Shown here: positions 25,415-34,620 of the stretch, piece by piece
Numbering within the stretch: position 1 is the stretch's first letter
Layout of the letters: each line of letters starts with the position of its first letter
From: JAKFWF01 sp963732635
Lineage (GTDB): Bacteria; Pseudomonadota; Alphaproteobacteria; Rhizobiales; Hyphomicrobiaceae
NCBI GenBank assembly: GCA_963732635.1
Contig: CAVTAL010000034.1
Location: forward strand, 62,001 to 126,000
Direction of reading: 5' to 3'
Length of the DNA stretch: 64,000 nt
Notes under the pieces: model-generated
What the model was told of the DNA's origin: nothing
The model's input: only the letters and a program-made list of their open reading frames with translations
The model's database searches: none
Made by a program: the position numbers and the translations under genes

Positions 25415-26197
25415 ATGACGATTGCGAATACAGCGAAGGCCGGTCTAATAACCCTTATCGCTTGCCTCGCCGGCGGAAACGTCGCGATGGCCGAAGGGTT
25501 GAAAAATTCGACTCCGATGACGTCGGCGGCAAAGTCGATTGTTCTGTTCTCGGGCTATGACGCGGCGCCGGATTCTTCCTACATGTATCAGGGAGCCGTC
25601 TTGGCACTGAACCGTGACATCGGCCGCGATGGCGTTTTGCTGCGCGCGTACGGCAGCCACGGTGACTACGAGTACGGCAGCGGCGTCACCAGGACCGACG
25701 GCGATAGCTGGCAGGGCGACGCAATGATTGGTTACAAGGTCGGCTTGGGCCACGCCTGGGCTGCCGCATACGTTGGCATCGAATACCAGAAGCACCAGCT
25801 TACCCCGGATGATTTGACCAACGCAGTTCGTGGCACAGAAGTAGGCTTCAAGGTTGCGGCGGACATCGCGAGCTTAAGGACCGAGGGTCCGATCTATTTC
25901 TCACTTTCGGGCAGCTATTCTACCGCTTTCGACAGCTATTGGGCTCGCGGACGAGTAGGTATGAACATGCATCGCATTACGGTCGGTCCGGAAGTTGCTG
26001 CATTGGGTAATGCAGGTTTCGACGCAACCCGTGTCGGTGGGTTCCTCACGTTTGATTTGCCAATCACTCCGAGCCTACCCCTGGAAATCACCTTGTCCGC
26101 TGGGCACCAATTCGTAGGCGGCTCCGGTTCCACCACTACAGGTAGCGGTGGCGGTGAAGGTACCTATGTAGGGGTATCCGTCAGCTCAGTCTTCTGA
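25415..26197 (+). CDS. bcsS: cellulose biosynthesis protein BcsS-like outer-membrane protein
   Basis: 260 residues from the ATG at 25415 (MTIANTAKAGLITLIA), preceded by AGGAAAG. A signal peptide ends about VAMA/E. The mature protein opens SIVLFSGYDAAPDSSYMYQG, the diagnostic start of the BcsS family, then alternating short strands rich in Gly/Tyr/aromatic residues (YGSHGDYEYGSGVTRTDG, YVGIEYQKHQLTPD) and ends in a C-terminal Phe, all as in a small outer-membrane beta-barrel. BcsS accompanies cellulose synthesis loci in alphaproteobacteria. No bcsA/bcsB here; the next gene is a large glycosyltransferase fusion. A strong terminator follows. Confidence 0.85.
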   Translation: MTIANTAKAGLITLIACLAGGNVAMAEGLKNSTPMTSAAKSIVLFSGYDAAPDSSYMYQGAVLALNRDIGRDGVLLRAYGSHGDYEYGSGVTRTDGDSWQGDAMIGYKVGLGHAWAAAYVGIEYQKHQLTPDDLTNAVRGTEVGFKVAADIASLRTEGPIYFSLSGSYSTAFDSYWARGRVGMNMHRITVGPEVAALGNAGFDATRVGGFLTFDLPITPSLPLEITLSAGHQFVGGSGSTTTGSGGGEGTYVGVSVSSVF

Positions 26198-26229
26198 TCC
26201 CATTCACCGCTGAACTACTGCGATTGCCA

Positions 26230-26266
26230 GACGCCCGCATCATCCGCTGATGCGGGCGTCTTCGTT
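26230..26266 (+). terminator. Rho-independent terminator after bcsS
   Basis: Perfect 13-bp stem (left arm GACGCCCGCATCA, five-base loop TCCGC, exact right arm) followed by TTCGTT, 33 bases after the bcsS stop codon. A clear intrinsic terminator for bcsS, separating it from the fusion gene downstream. Confidence 0.85.
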
Positions 26267-26403
26267 GGGTCGTTAACCAGAGTTATTGACGACGAAGCGC
26301 AATAGATGCCGCTTCCCATACGGGAATTCGTTACGAAATCGTAAAAAGTCCATTGCTCATTTGACGCAAATCACTGATTTTATCTTATCCTCCAGTATCG
26401 GAT

Positions 26404-29400
26404 GTGGCGGGTGCATTGACCTGCGCGTGGGCACGCGAGGTGGGTGCGTTTTGGTTGGTGTGGCGTAACCAAGAGGGCCCACTTTGGGCTTTGTGCAGCG
26501 TGTCAGATAGCAAGCAGACGGCAGCGGGCGAAGGGCGGCAGGTATTTTTCGATCAGAGCGGCTGGCGCAGTCGCATCGTGTCCGCGTTCAACTGGGGTGC
26601 CTCTGGGGTTGGTGCAGTCGTGATTACATCGCTCGTCATGGCGGTGTTGACCGGTCCCAAGACGCCGGCGTTTTTCTCGCTAGATAAAGGGCGATCGATC
26701 TTGCCCGCCCAAGCCGTGGGAAGCACGGCCGCCTCTGAGCCGCGTGTTGACACGGCGCATCTGCGGGGCACTACCGTCGCTGCCGCAATGGCGGCGAAGC
26801 GTTATGCGCATCTGGTGCTCTGGGACGAGAACAGCCTATCTTCACTGACGCGACATGCCCATCAGCTTGATGCCGTGATCGGCGAATGGCTTTCGGTTGC
26901 GGGTGCGGCGGAACTCCTGCGGGGAAGTCCGGCGACAGAGGACTTGGTTCGTCGATGGTCGGCGAAGCAGGCGCCGCATCTGAAGGTCTATCCGCTCCTA
27001 AACAATTATAACAACGAGGAGAAGCGCTGGGACGGCGCCCTGGTGCATGAGTTGCTGACGTCTCCCGAAAAGCAGTCGGCTCTCGTGCAGCAGCTTTCGA
27101 GCTACCTCGTCGCCGGAGGCTACCCTGGCTTGGTGTTGGACTTCGAGAGCTTCTCGCTAAAGTACCGGAAAGAATACGTAGCATTTGCGGAAGTGCTGCG
27201 CGATGAGCTGCGCAAAGTAGGCAAGACACTGGCAGTTCAAGTCTCGATGGGCGATCTTGCTTACGATGTGCGCGCCCTTGCCGGTGTTGCCGACGAGATC
27301 ATTGCAATGATCTATGACGAGCACACCGAGGCCGGACGCCCCGGACCACTTGCGGGGCAGGGTTGGTCCGAATTGCAGATCGATGCTGCCTTCGCCGCTG
27401 TTCCTGCGAACAAGTTGATTGTCGGTATCGGCTCGTATGCGTATGACTGGCAGCATCAAGGCAAAGGGCAGGAACTATCGGTACAAGAGGCGTGGGAGCT
27501 TCTGGCCGAGTCTGGATCGTCACTTCGTTTCGACCGCGACGCTCTTAATGCAACCTTCAGTTACCGAAACGAGAGCGACGGGCAATCGCATACGGTTTGG
27601 CTGCTGGATGGCGTTACTGCCTACAATCAGATCGGAGCGGCTTTGTCGGCACGGCCGGCCGGCTTGGCATTGTGGCGACTGGGAACCGAAGACCCCAGCG
27701 TTTGGGCAACCTTTGGTCGGGAACGACTACCCGATCAGACCGCACGCGATGGCGTTGGTGTGTTGAGCCCTGGCTATGACGTACTTTACAAGGGCAAAGG
27801 CGAGGTGCTCGATGTTCGCGGCGAGCCAAAGGCCGGCGCCCGCACGCTCAGCTTCAATCCTCAAAACAACCTGATAACCGACCAGGAAATCACCACTCAT
27901 CCGCAATCGACGGTCGTCCATCGCCGTGGGGCAAGCAGCGAAAAAGTCATTGCGTTGACTTTCGATGATGGGCCAGACCCGCGATATACTGATCGCATTC
28001 TTGACGTGCTAGCGAGCAAGCAGGTCAAGGCTTCGTTCTTCGTCGTGGGCTCGGCCGCCGTCTTGAACCAATCCATCCTGCAGCGGATTTACCGCGAAGG
28101 GCATGATATCGGCAATCACACGTTTACCCATGCCAATGCATCGAATGTGTCTGGTGAGCAGCTACGGCTCGAACTCAACGCTACGCAGCGCCTGATCGAA
28201 GCGACCGTTGGCGTTCGAACGCGGCTGTTCCGTCCGCCATTCGCGGCGGATCTCGAGCCACATACGATTGACGCTGCCGCAGCCTTGAGAGTGGCTGGGT
28301 CAATGGGGTACCTGACCATCGGTATGGCCATCGACCCCAAGGACTGGTTCCAGCCGATCCCCCGCCTCATCGTGGCGAAGACATTAGCTGGAGCGCGGCG
28401 CGGAGACGGCAATGTTGTCCTTCTGCACGATGCCGGTGGAACGCGCGAGGCAACGATCACCGCTTTGCCAGAAATTATCGATCAGCTCAGGGCCGATGGG
28501 TTCCGTTTCGTTACGACCCATGAGCTTCTGGGCCTCTCGCGCGACCAGGTTATGCCATCGGTTGCGATCGAGGGCGCGCTAGTCGCACAAGTGAATTCGG
28601 TCGGCTTCTCAGCTATCAGTGGGTTCAACTGGCTTGCACACTTTATCTTCTATACGAGCATCGGTCTCGGCTTGATCCGATTAGCCTGGGTGTCATCTCT
28701 GGCGATAGTCCACAAGCGCCGCGAGGTCGCTCGCGCAGGTCTAGTGTGGGCTCCGCCATCGGTCACCGCAATTGTGCCGGCCTTCAACGAAAGCGCGGTC
28801 ATCTGCAAGACACTCGGCGCGCTTCTCGCCTCGGAAGTAAAGAACCTCAAGGTCATCGTTGTTGACGACGGCTCCACCGATGGAACTGCGGACCTCGTTA
28901 GAAAGGTGTACGGCGCCGAACCTCGCCTAACACTGATCAGCAAGCCCAATGGCGGCAAGTGGTCAGCTCTCAATGCAGGGATCGCGGCGACCGACGACGA
29001 GATCGTCGTCACGCTCGACGCGGATACATTGTTTGCCCCGGATGCGATCAAGCTGCTCGTCCGGCATTTCGGAGACGATCAGGTTGGTGCGGTTTCGGGG
29101 CATGCGGTTGTTGGAAATAGAGTCAATCTCATCACCCGGTTCCAGGCGCTGGAATACGCCACGAACCAGAACCTCGATCGCCGCGCCCTAGAGGTCGTCA
29201 ACGGCATAACCGTGGTGCCGGGTGCCATCGGAGCGTGGCGTCGCCGAGCCCTGCAGGCGATCGGCGGCTATGCTTCGGATACATTGGCTGAAGACGCCGA
29301 CGCAACCGTTCGCCTCGTCACTGCGGGCTGGAAAGTGCTTAGCGAACCCAAAGCGGTCGCTCGAACCGAAGCACCGGAGACGATCAGACAATTCATGAAA

Positions 29401-29895
29401 CAGCGGCTGCGCTGGATGTTCGGCACACTACAGGTTGCCTACAAGAACCGTGGTGTCGTCACGCGAATGAAGCCGACCGGCCTGGCAATCTTTGGTCTAC
29501 CGAACATCGTGGTATTTCAGTTCCTATTCACGTTGATGGCGCCGATCGTCGACATCATGTTACTTTGGTCGCTAATTTCGGCGTCCATGACGTTCAGCCA
29601 GTCTGGCGGCCTGCCACCGTCGTTCTATGCCATCCTCACCTACTGGATCGCCTTTCAACTGATCGAAATGGCTACGGCCGCACTTGCGATTGCGATCGAT
29701 CGGCGTGATCACATCTGGCGGCTGTTGCCGTTACTGCTGGTTCAGCGCTTCATCTACCGGCAGTTGTTATACGTCACCGCGATCCGCGTGACGCTGGCGG
29801 CGCTCAGAGGCACCATGCAGGGGTGGGGCAAGCTTAATCGCACCGGCAATGTGAGCGCGAAAGATCCCAACAATCAAGACGTGGCCGTTGCCTAG
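26404..29895 (+). CDS. GH18-like / polysaccharide deacetylase / family-2 glycosyltransferase fusion
   Basis: One 1,163-residue membrane enzyme with three catalytic modules. One TM at about 67-83. Residues ~125-440 form a GH18-like barrel (catalytic-type motif GLVLDFES, Glu248). Residues ~512-710 are a NodB deacetylase: TFDDGPDP (519-526), HTFTHAN (572-578), RPPF (610-613), LLHDAGG (673-679). Residues ~735-1140 are a GT2 synthase: VDDGSTDG, LDADTLF, EDAD, and KQRLRWMFG, with about five more TMs. It would polymerise, deacetylate and process a beta-linked aminosugar or similar glycan. GTG at 26404 is the first start; GTG at 26500 (residue 33) is plausible because homology begins at RQVFFD. Not nodBC. 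Confidence 0.9.
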   Translation: MAGALTCAWAREVGAFWLVWRNQEGPLWALCSVSDSKQTAAGEGRQVFFDQSGWRSRIVSAFNWGASGVGAVVITSLVMAVLTGPKTPAFFSLDKGRSILPAQAVGSTAASEPRVDTAHLRGTTVAAAMAAKRYAHLVLWDENSLSSLTRHAHQLDAVIGEWLSVAGAAELLRGSPATEDLVRRWSAKQAPHLKVYPLLNNYNNEEKRWDGALVHELLTSPEKQSALVQQLSSYLVAGGYPGLVLDFESFSLKYRKEYVAFAEVLRDELRKVGKTLAVQVSMGDLAYDVRALAGVADEIIAMIYDEHTEAGRPGPLAGQGWSELQIDAAFAAVPANKLIVGIGSYAYDWQHQGKGQELSVQEAWELLAESGSSLRFDRDALNATFSYRNESDGQSHTVWLLDGVTAYNQIGAALSARPAGLALWRLGTEDPSVWATFGRERLPDQTARDGVGVLSPGYDVLYKGKGEVLDVRGEPKAGARTLSFNPQNNLITDQEITTHPQSTVVHRRGASSEKVIALTFDDGPDPRYTDRILDVLASKQVKASFFVVGSAAVLNQSILQRIYREGHDIGNHTFTHANASNVSGEQLRLELNATQRLIEATVGVRTRLFRPPFAADLEPHTIDAAAALRVAGSMGYLTIGMAIDPKDWFQPIPRLIVAKTLAGARRGDGNVVLLHDAGGTREATITALPEIIDQLRADGFRFVTTHELLGLSRDQVMPSVAIEGALVAQVNSVGFSAISGFNWLAHFIFYTSIGLGLIRLAWVSSLAIVHKRREVARAGLVWAPPSVTAIVPAFNESAVICKTLGALLASEVKNLKVIVVDDGSTDGTADLVRKVYGAEPRLTLISKPNGGKWSALNAGIAATDDEIVVTLDADTLFAPDAIKLLVRHFGDDQVGAVSGHAVVGNRVNLITRFQALEYATNQNLDRRALEVVNGITVVPGAIGAWRRRALQAIGGYASDTLAEDADATVRLVTAGWKVLSEPKAVARTEAPETIRQFMKQRLRWMFGTLQVAYKNRGVVTRMKPTGLAIFGLPNIVVFQFLFTLMAPIVDIMLLWSLISASMTFSQSGGLPPSFYAILTYWIAFQLIEMATAALAIAIDRRDHIWRLLPLLLVQRFIYRQLLYVTAIRVTLAALRGTMQGWGKLNRTGNVSAKDPNNQDVAVA

Positions 29896-29903
29896 TAGGC
29901 GGC

Positions 29904-31278
29904 TCAGGGTACCCGTCGCATGGGGGAAATTACACTTGCAGGACAACTCGCCAGTTCCTGCGGTGTCAATTCCAATGCCGCTAGCATCCGGCAGGTCTAT
30001 GCCGAGCGACGCCAAACTCGACGGATTTGCCAGAACGAAGGGCTTGTCGTCCCTGAGGCCGAAGTTGTGCACGGCGCTGATCGGGACATATCTTGCCCAG
30101 GCGCGAACCTCCCGCTCGTCGAGCGCACCTTCCTTGTAGGAGTTTAGGTAGTAGGCTACGTCACGTCCCATCCGATATTCAGGCTGGGTCTCGTGCTTCT
30201 GCATCCGCGCCAAACAGCGACGCGCCGATCCGTTTTGACTTACCGAGCCCATTTCGTTTTTCATGCAGCTTGCCAACTTACTAATGGTGGCTTCCGTAGC
30301 ATCAGGTGGGCCACCAAGGTGCGTTGCTCGGTCCAAAAAAAATGCGTTGTCGACCTCGCTTGGCGTTAGTCCAAGCTCCTTCCACAAGGCATGGAAATCA
30401 CGCAGCTTGCCACCGTCAAATTCGTTCGCTGCATAAAGACCGCTGTAGAGCCGCCGGGTTTCAGGATCCTCTCCGAGGCGGGCCAAGGCGGCGTCCCATA
30501 CGGCGCGACGTGACGCACTTCGCCAGATCGCACACATGAAGATCTTGAGTGGTATCGGCCCCTCGCAGCGATCACCTATGCCTGACTTGAGGCGAAAAAA
30601 GCGCTCAAGATTGACATATTCGCTGCCAAATACTTGTCGCAGCAAATCCGGCTTCTGCTTGGCGAGCTTCCACAGGACGAACTGAATCTCGCGACCAACC
30701 CCCGCGGTCGCGCCCCGCGGCCCCCACGTTAGATACGAGCATGGATCAGATTCATTGAAACAGATCAGGTTGCCGGCCGGGCCTGACTTGCTGCCGTCCT
30801 GGCACAGGTTCCATTCGGGCGGATCACCAAAGTCGGTCGCTTCGAAAGAGAGGACCATTGAAAGTGCGCGATCCTGCGTCGAGGGAATAGGTTCGCCCCC
30901 CATGATGGCCCGCCATAACTGCTCGGTGATCACCCCTTCAGCGGCTCTGGACCCATGCGGCACGCCGTCGGCGGCAGGGCACTTCAGTGCACGCTGGATT
31001 GCTTGCCGCGTCTCCGCGCCAATGCGGCCGCTGGGTGTACCACCGGGCAGAACCAGCGGAGGGCGCGGATCGCCACAGTCATTGAGAAACTGCTGTAAGC
31101 GAACCTGAAATTCCGCAAATTTCGAATAGCGGCCGGAAAGGATCTCATACCGGCGTGAATCCAGAACAACCGCATCGTTCGTATCACTGGCAATCGCCCC
31201 AGTGCCAAGCGCCCCTAGGCACAGCGACAAGAGGCACACTGCCAAGCCAATGATCGATTGGTCAGAACTCCTTCGCAT
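29904..31278 (-). CDS. exported protein of unknown function
   Basis: About 457 residues. From the ATG at 31278 (MRRSSDQSIIGLAVCLLS) a signal peptide runs to about AIAS/D. Residues ~40-115 may be a peptidoglycan-binding-like module (RYSKFAEFQVRLQQFLNDCG, RIGAETRQAIQRALKC). The central part has an acidic pair, SFEATDFGDPPEWN and TWGPRGATAGVGREIQ, reminiscent of lysozyme-like glycosidases, and paired cysteines. The raw frame runs on to 29767, 129 bases into the fusion gene; dropping one base from the G5 run at 29922-29926 gives a stop at 29904, just clear of it. Convergent with the GT fusion, so a glycan-processing partner is possible. Family not recognised. Confidence 0.65.
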
Positions 31279-31641
31279 GGACACTGCATCCGCATGGTTG
31301 CCAGTCATTCGTATCGCTATATCGCTTTAGCGGCCAGAATGTAAGCTGCCGGTATATGCTGGCCCGCAGGGGGCGCGGCGACAAGACGAGCCCGTTGCCG
31401 TGGGTAGAATTCGAGACAGTCCCTGGCTCTAGCCATGCATTACGGGCGTGTTGCCACAGTCTGGGATCATTCACCGGTCTTTACTGGCGAGTGTTACCGC
31501 CGTCGAACGCTATGCAACGCCAGAGACAAAGTTCCTCGGTGAGGCAGCCGAGACGTTCGGTTGCACCGGAGTAAAAATCCGGCGACTGAATGCCCTGTGC
31601 CGCGTTCGGCCAAGGGCAGGGATGAAGCTGTCAACGGCACT
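31279..31641. other. intergenic debris, no gene recognised
   Basis: Upstream region of the exported protein running into the integration scar. Several short overlapping frames are open on both strands but none resembles a protein. The exported gene's promoter should lie close to 31300-31350. No RNA gene or strong hairpin is seen. Confidence 0.4.
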
Positions 31642-31733
31642 TTGAATCTGACCCGGGTTCGTCGTGGTCGCCAACTTGAACCTGACCCGCCCGCGCATGG
31701 CGTCAGTGTTCCCGCGAGCGGCAACACTGACGC
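31642..31733. repeat. insertion-element end with direct and inverted repeats
   Basis: Two direct repeats, TTGAATCTGACCCG (31642-31655) and TTGAACCTGACCCG (31676-31689), differ at one base and start 34 bases apart. An 11-bp inverted repeat (GCGTCAGTGTT at 31700-31710 and its complement at 31723-31733) follows. Spaced TTGAANCTGACCC repeats occur at the ends of IS21-family elements, so this may be one end of such an element whose genes are gone. No transposase coding remains. Confidence 0.45.
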
Positions 31734-31739
31734 ACAAAC

Positions 31740-31862
31740 CTTTTCTTCCTTCGTCGTTTTGGCCTTGGTGCGAAGTCCGCCGCCATCGACGTAGACGCCG
31801 GGCGTCTTGCAGGTACGGACGAACACGGGGCTCAAGCGGTGCTGAGGGCTCGGTCGGGCCAT
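31740..31862 (-). pseudogene. tyrosine integrase N-terminal remnant
   Basis: ATG at 31862 with AAGGGGGAA upstream; the frame reads HRLSPVFVRTCKTPGVYVDG and then GGL, matching the arm-binding N-terminus of phage/island tyrosine integrases (typically ...IKAPGRYGDGGGLYL). After GGL the similarity is lost and the catalytic domain is absent. It starts about 215 bases downstream of tRNA-Ser on the same strand, the usual place for an island integrase. Short match, so moderate confidence. Confidence 0.45.
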
Positions 31863-32078
31863 CAAGGTTCCCCCTTTAGGGGCGGAACGGAGAAGCGCGC
31901 CTGAGACAACCACGGACATCAAACGCGGTCCCGCCGCCAGGATTAGGCGAGCCCGTCAATTCTACCAAACTATTGATTTATTTGTAAATTGCGGACAGTC
32001 TCGGACGGCTGCATACGCGCGCGGACGCGGCGCTGAGCCCAAAGCGCAATCACGTTAAGCCGGAACAAAACTGGAATC

Positions 32079-32168
32079 TGGCGGAGGGGGTGGGATTCGA
32101 ACCCACGGTGAGCTTGCACCCACGCCGGTTTTCAAGACCGGTGCCTTAAACCACTCGGCCACCCCTCC
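32079..32168 (-). tRNA. tRNA-Ser (anticodon TGA)
   Basis: Minus-strand tRNA with 5' acceptor GGAGGGG pairing with CCCCTCC, discriminator G and an encoded CCA. The anticodon loop reads CTTGAAA, giving TGA. A long variable arm and TGGGTTCGAATCCCA in the T-arm fit class II tRNA-Ser. An integrase remnant lies downstream, so its 3' end was probably an attachment site; no repeated copy of the 3' end was found within the window. Confidence 0.95.
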
Positions 32169-32280
32169 GAACGGCGCGGACCGTAGCCCGACACGGCGCG
32201 GGCCACAAGCGGCATCGACATGAACCGGCGCACACGTTTCCGACTTCGGACGTACCTCGTTGTCATCACTCGGCCTACCC

Positions 32281-33333
32281 TCACCTCAGCCCGCCAACGC
32301 TCTGCATTGTCGGCCGCCACGCAATCACGCCTTCCGTCCGCGCCCGCACCTCGGGTGATGCCAGGCAAGTGGCAACCGCCTCGTAACCTGGAGCGCCGGG
32401 GAAGGGAGCGACGTAGCTCGGCGGGCTGTGATTGGCTGGACAAAGGATGATTGCCTCACTCGGGCCAACCGCAGTCAGATCCAAAATCGCGCATGAGCGC
32501 GTCAGCACGAACAGCGGTCGCGCTTCACAACTACGGCACCGCAAATATACAATCAAAGCCTCCTGTGTCGGCTGATCCAACCCCTGCTCCAGCATATCGA
32601 CGATAAATATCGACGGGCCCTCGACTTCCAATCCGGCGAGCAGAGCGACGAGTGCGGGCGACACCGAGGCGCCTTCATCGACCAGCCAAGCAAGTGCCAG
32701 CTCGACACGCGACCGCAGCGCCGCGTCGGAGTCGAGCTGTGCCTGAGCCGCAGCGCCGCCATTCGCCAGCCGCTCCAAGCCGATGAACGCGGCGCCGGGC
32801 AGAACCTCGGCAAGGCGCTGCGCCAGCCGGGTCTTGCCGCAGCCCAGCGGGCCAATGATGTAGTTCAGCGACTCAATATTGCGCAGCTCGAAGCGTTCGC
32901 CGCCCCAAGGCCACGGGAGATCAAAGGCGATGTTGGGCGAAATCGGCGTCTGCAGTACCCGCACCAGCTCACCGGACGGTGGCATCTTCCCAAGAGCAAG
33001 TTCGGCGCGCAGCTGGCGAACCTTCGCCACGGTGCCAACGAGTTGATGGATGCGAGCTTCGATCGAGGCCTGATGCGCGACCAGGGCCGGTTCAAGCCCA
33101 AGGACATCTCCCGCCAGAACACGCGCCACCTGAACGAGACTGAAACCGAGCGCGCGCAGAGCCACGATCTCCTTTGCGCGGACCATCTCGTCGGGACCAT
33201 AGGTGCGCCATCCGGCCCTCGAGCGAACCGGACTAATCAGGCCTCGCTGTTCGTAGAGCCGCAGGGCCTTGGCGGAAACGCCGAGCTGCCGTGCTGCCTC
33301 GGCCGGGTTGAGGAACTGGGCGGAAGTGCTCAC
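32281..33333 (-). CDS. MerR-family regulator fused to a P-loop ATPase-like domain
   Basis: 350 residues. Residues ~8-75 are a MerR winged helix: AEAARQLGVSAKALRLYEQR, the WRTYGPDEM turn, and ALGFSLVQVARVL. Residues ~85-125 are helical and probably dimerise. Instead of a metal or drug pocket, residues ~140-300 look like an ABC/SMC-type NTPase: Walker A IIGPLGCGKTRLAQRL (161-168 core), Walker B SIFIVDMLEQGLD (Asp246), and TRSCAILDL. An ABC signature is not obvious. The C-terminal 40 residues look unstructured. Next to tRNA-Ser, separate from neighbours. Suggests DNA binding controlled by ATP or by a partner protein; function inferred, domains visible. Confidence 0.85.
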   Translation of the reverse strand: MSTSAQFLNPAEAARQLGVSAKALRLYEQRGLISPVRSRAGWRTYGPDEMVRAKEIVALRALGFSLVQVARVLAGDVLGLEPALVAHQASIEARIHQLVGTVAKVRQLRAELALGKMPPSGELVRVLQTPISPNIAFDLPWPWGGERFELRNIESLNYIIGPLGCGKTRLAQRLAEVLPGAAFIGLERLANGGAAAQAQLDSDAALRSRVELALAWLVDEGASVSPALVALLAGLEVEGPSIFIVDMLEQGLDQPTQEALIVYLRCRSCEARPLFVLTRSCAILDLTAVGPSEAIILCPANHSPPSYVAPFPGAPGYEAVATCLASPEVRARTEGVIAWRPTMQSVGGLR

Positions 33334-33413
33334 GAATCACCTCGTTGATTGCTGACCGCCGACCCTATCGAGGTAACCCCAGGGGCCGGGTCAAGAGGTT
33401 GCAACTCACGCCC

Positions 33414-34574
33414 TTACTTCCGCTGATCGAACCTTCTTCCCACCAGCGCCGCGGCGATGTTGATCTTCTGAATGTCGATCGTGCCGCCGGCGATGCCCCA
33501 GCCCCAGGCATCACGCATGCGCTGCTCGGCCTTGTAGGCTTTCGAATAACCGTAGCCGCCCATCAATTGCAGCGCAGTACCGGTCACCTCGCGCACCATC
33601 TCGTTGGCGAAGCACTTGGCGATCGAGCTGTCGGCTACGGACGGGAAACCGTGCTCGGCTCGCGTGACGGCGCGATGGATAAGCAGGCGCGAGGCTTCGA
33701 CCTTCATCGCCATCTCAGCAATCTTCATCTGCACCGCTTGGAAGTCGACCAGCGGCTTGCCGAACTGCTGCCGCTCCTGCACGTAGGCCAGCGCATCTTC
33801 TAGCGCACCAGCGGCGAGCCCCAAGCACATCGTCGAGTTGCCGCAGCGTTCGAGGTCGAATGCTTCCATCAGCTTCGGAAAACCGCCGGCCGGCACGATC
33901 AGATGATCTTCCGGCACCTCGACGTTCTCGAAGAAGATATCTGCGGTGGTGGTGCCGCGAAAGCCCATCATCTCTTCGCGTTTGCCAAATGTCAGGCCCT
34001 TGAGGCCGGTCGGCACGTAGACGGCGCCGACGCCCTTGGCTCCCTTGGCATCGCCGATCCGGCAGTACACGACATAGCCGTCGGCGGTGCCGCCACCGGT
34101 GCACCAGCGCTTGGTGCCGTTGACGATGATCTTTCCGCCTTTGATCTCTGCGCGGGTCTTGAGGTCGGTGAGCGCGGTGCCAGCCTCGGGCTCCGACATG
34201 GCAACCGCGACAACGGTTTCGCCGGCTACCACCTTCGGCAGCAACACCTTCTTCAAGCTTTCGCAGCCGAAGCGCTCGACAGCCTTGATCGGTCCGACCG
34301 CGCTTTCGAACATTGGGAACGCTGCCGCCGGATGCACCTTCGCCAATTCCTCGAGCACCAGCACGGCTTCGAGGCTGCCGAGCCCCATGCCGCCATAGGC
34401 GGTTGGCGTATTGATGCCGAGAAAGCCCATCTCGCCGAGCCGGCGCTTGAACGAACGCGGCGGAGGCTCGTTCTTGGTCTCACAGTTCTGCGCGATTTCC
34501 ATCATCTCGCCGCGAGCAAACTTGCGTGCGGCATCGCGCAGCGCCACCTGGTCGTCGGTCAGTTCGAAGTTCAT
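33414..34574 (-). CDS. acyl-CoA dehydrogenase (IVD/LCAD-like base position)
   Basis: 386-residue acyl-CoA dehydrogenase from the ATG at 34574 (MNFELTDDQVALRDAARKFA), preceded by GGGGAA. Shows TAYGGMGLGSLEAVLVLEE, VAMSEPEAGTALTDLKT, and ERQQFGKPLVDFQAVQ, then LMGGYGYSKAYKAEQRMRD. The usual C-terminal Tyr-Glu-Gly-Thr reads AGGT, so the standard catalytic Glu is missing. FDLERCGNS earlier in the C-terminal half offers a Glu at the position used by isovaleryl- and long-chain-type enzymes. Lies 46 bases downstream of the hydrolase-cyclase fusion and is likely co-transcribed. Substrate unknown. Confidence 0.9.
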   Translation of the reverse strand: MNFELTDDQVALRDAARKFARGEMMEIAQNCETKNEPPPRSFKRRLGEMGFLGINTPTAYGGMGLGSLEAVLVLEELAKVHPAAAFPMFESAVGPIKAVERFGCESLKKVLLPKVVAGETVVAVAMSEPEAGTALTDLKTRAEIKGGKIIVNGTKRWCTGGGTADGYVVYCRIGDAKGAKGVGAVYVPTGLKGLTFGKREEMMGFRGTTTADIFFENVEVPEDHLIVPAGGFPKLMEAFDLERCGNSTMCLGLAAGALEDALAYVQERQQFGKPLVDFQAVQMKIAEMAMKVEASRLLIHRAVTRAEHGFPSVADSSIAKCFANEMVREVTGTALQLMGGYGYSKAYKAEQRMRDAWGWGIAGGTIDIQKINIAAALVGRRFDQRK

Positions 34575-34620
34575 GTATTCCCCGTGCCGCTCATTGTCGC
34601 GATGGTCGCGTTCGTAGAAT

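Noticed and set aside
26404..29895. Nodulation genes nodB/nodC
   Set aside because: Deacetylase and GT2 modules are fused with a GH18-like domain and there are no other nod genes or nod box; general surface-glycan synthase is more likely.
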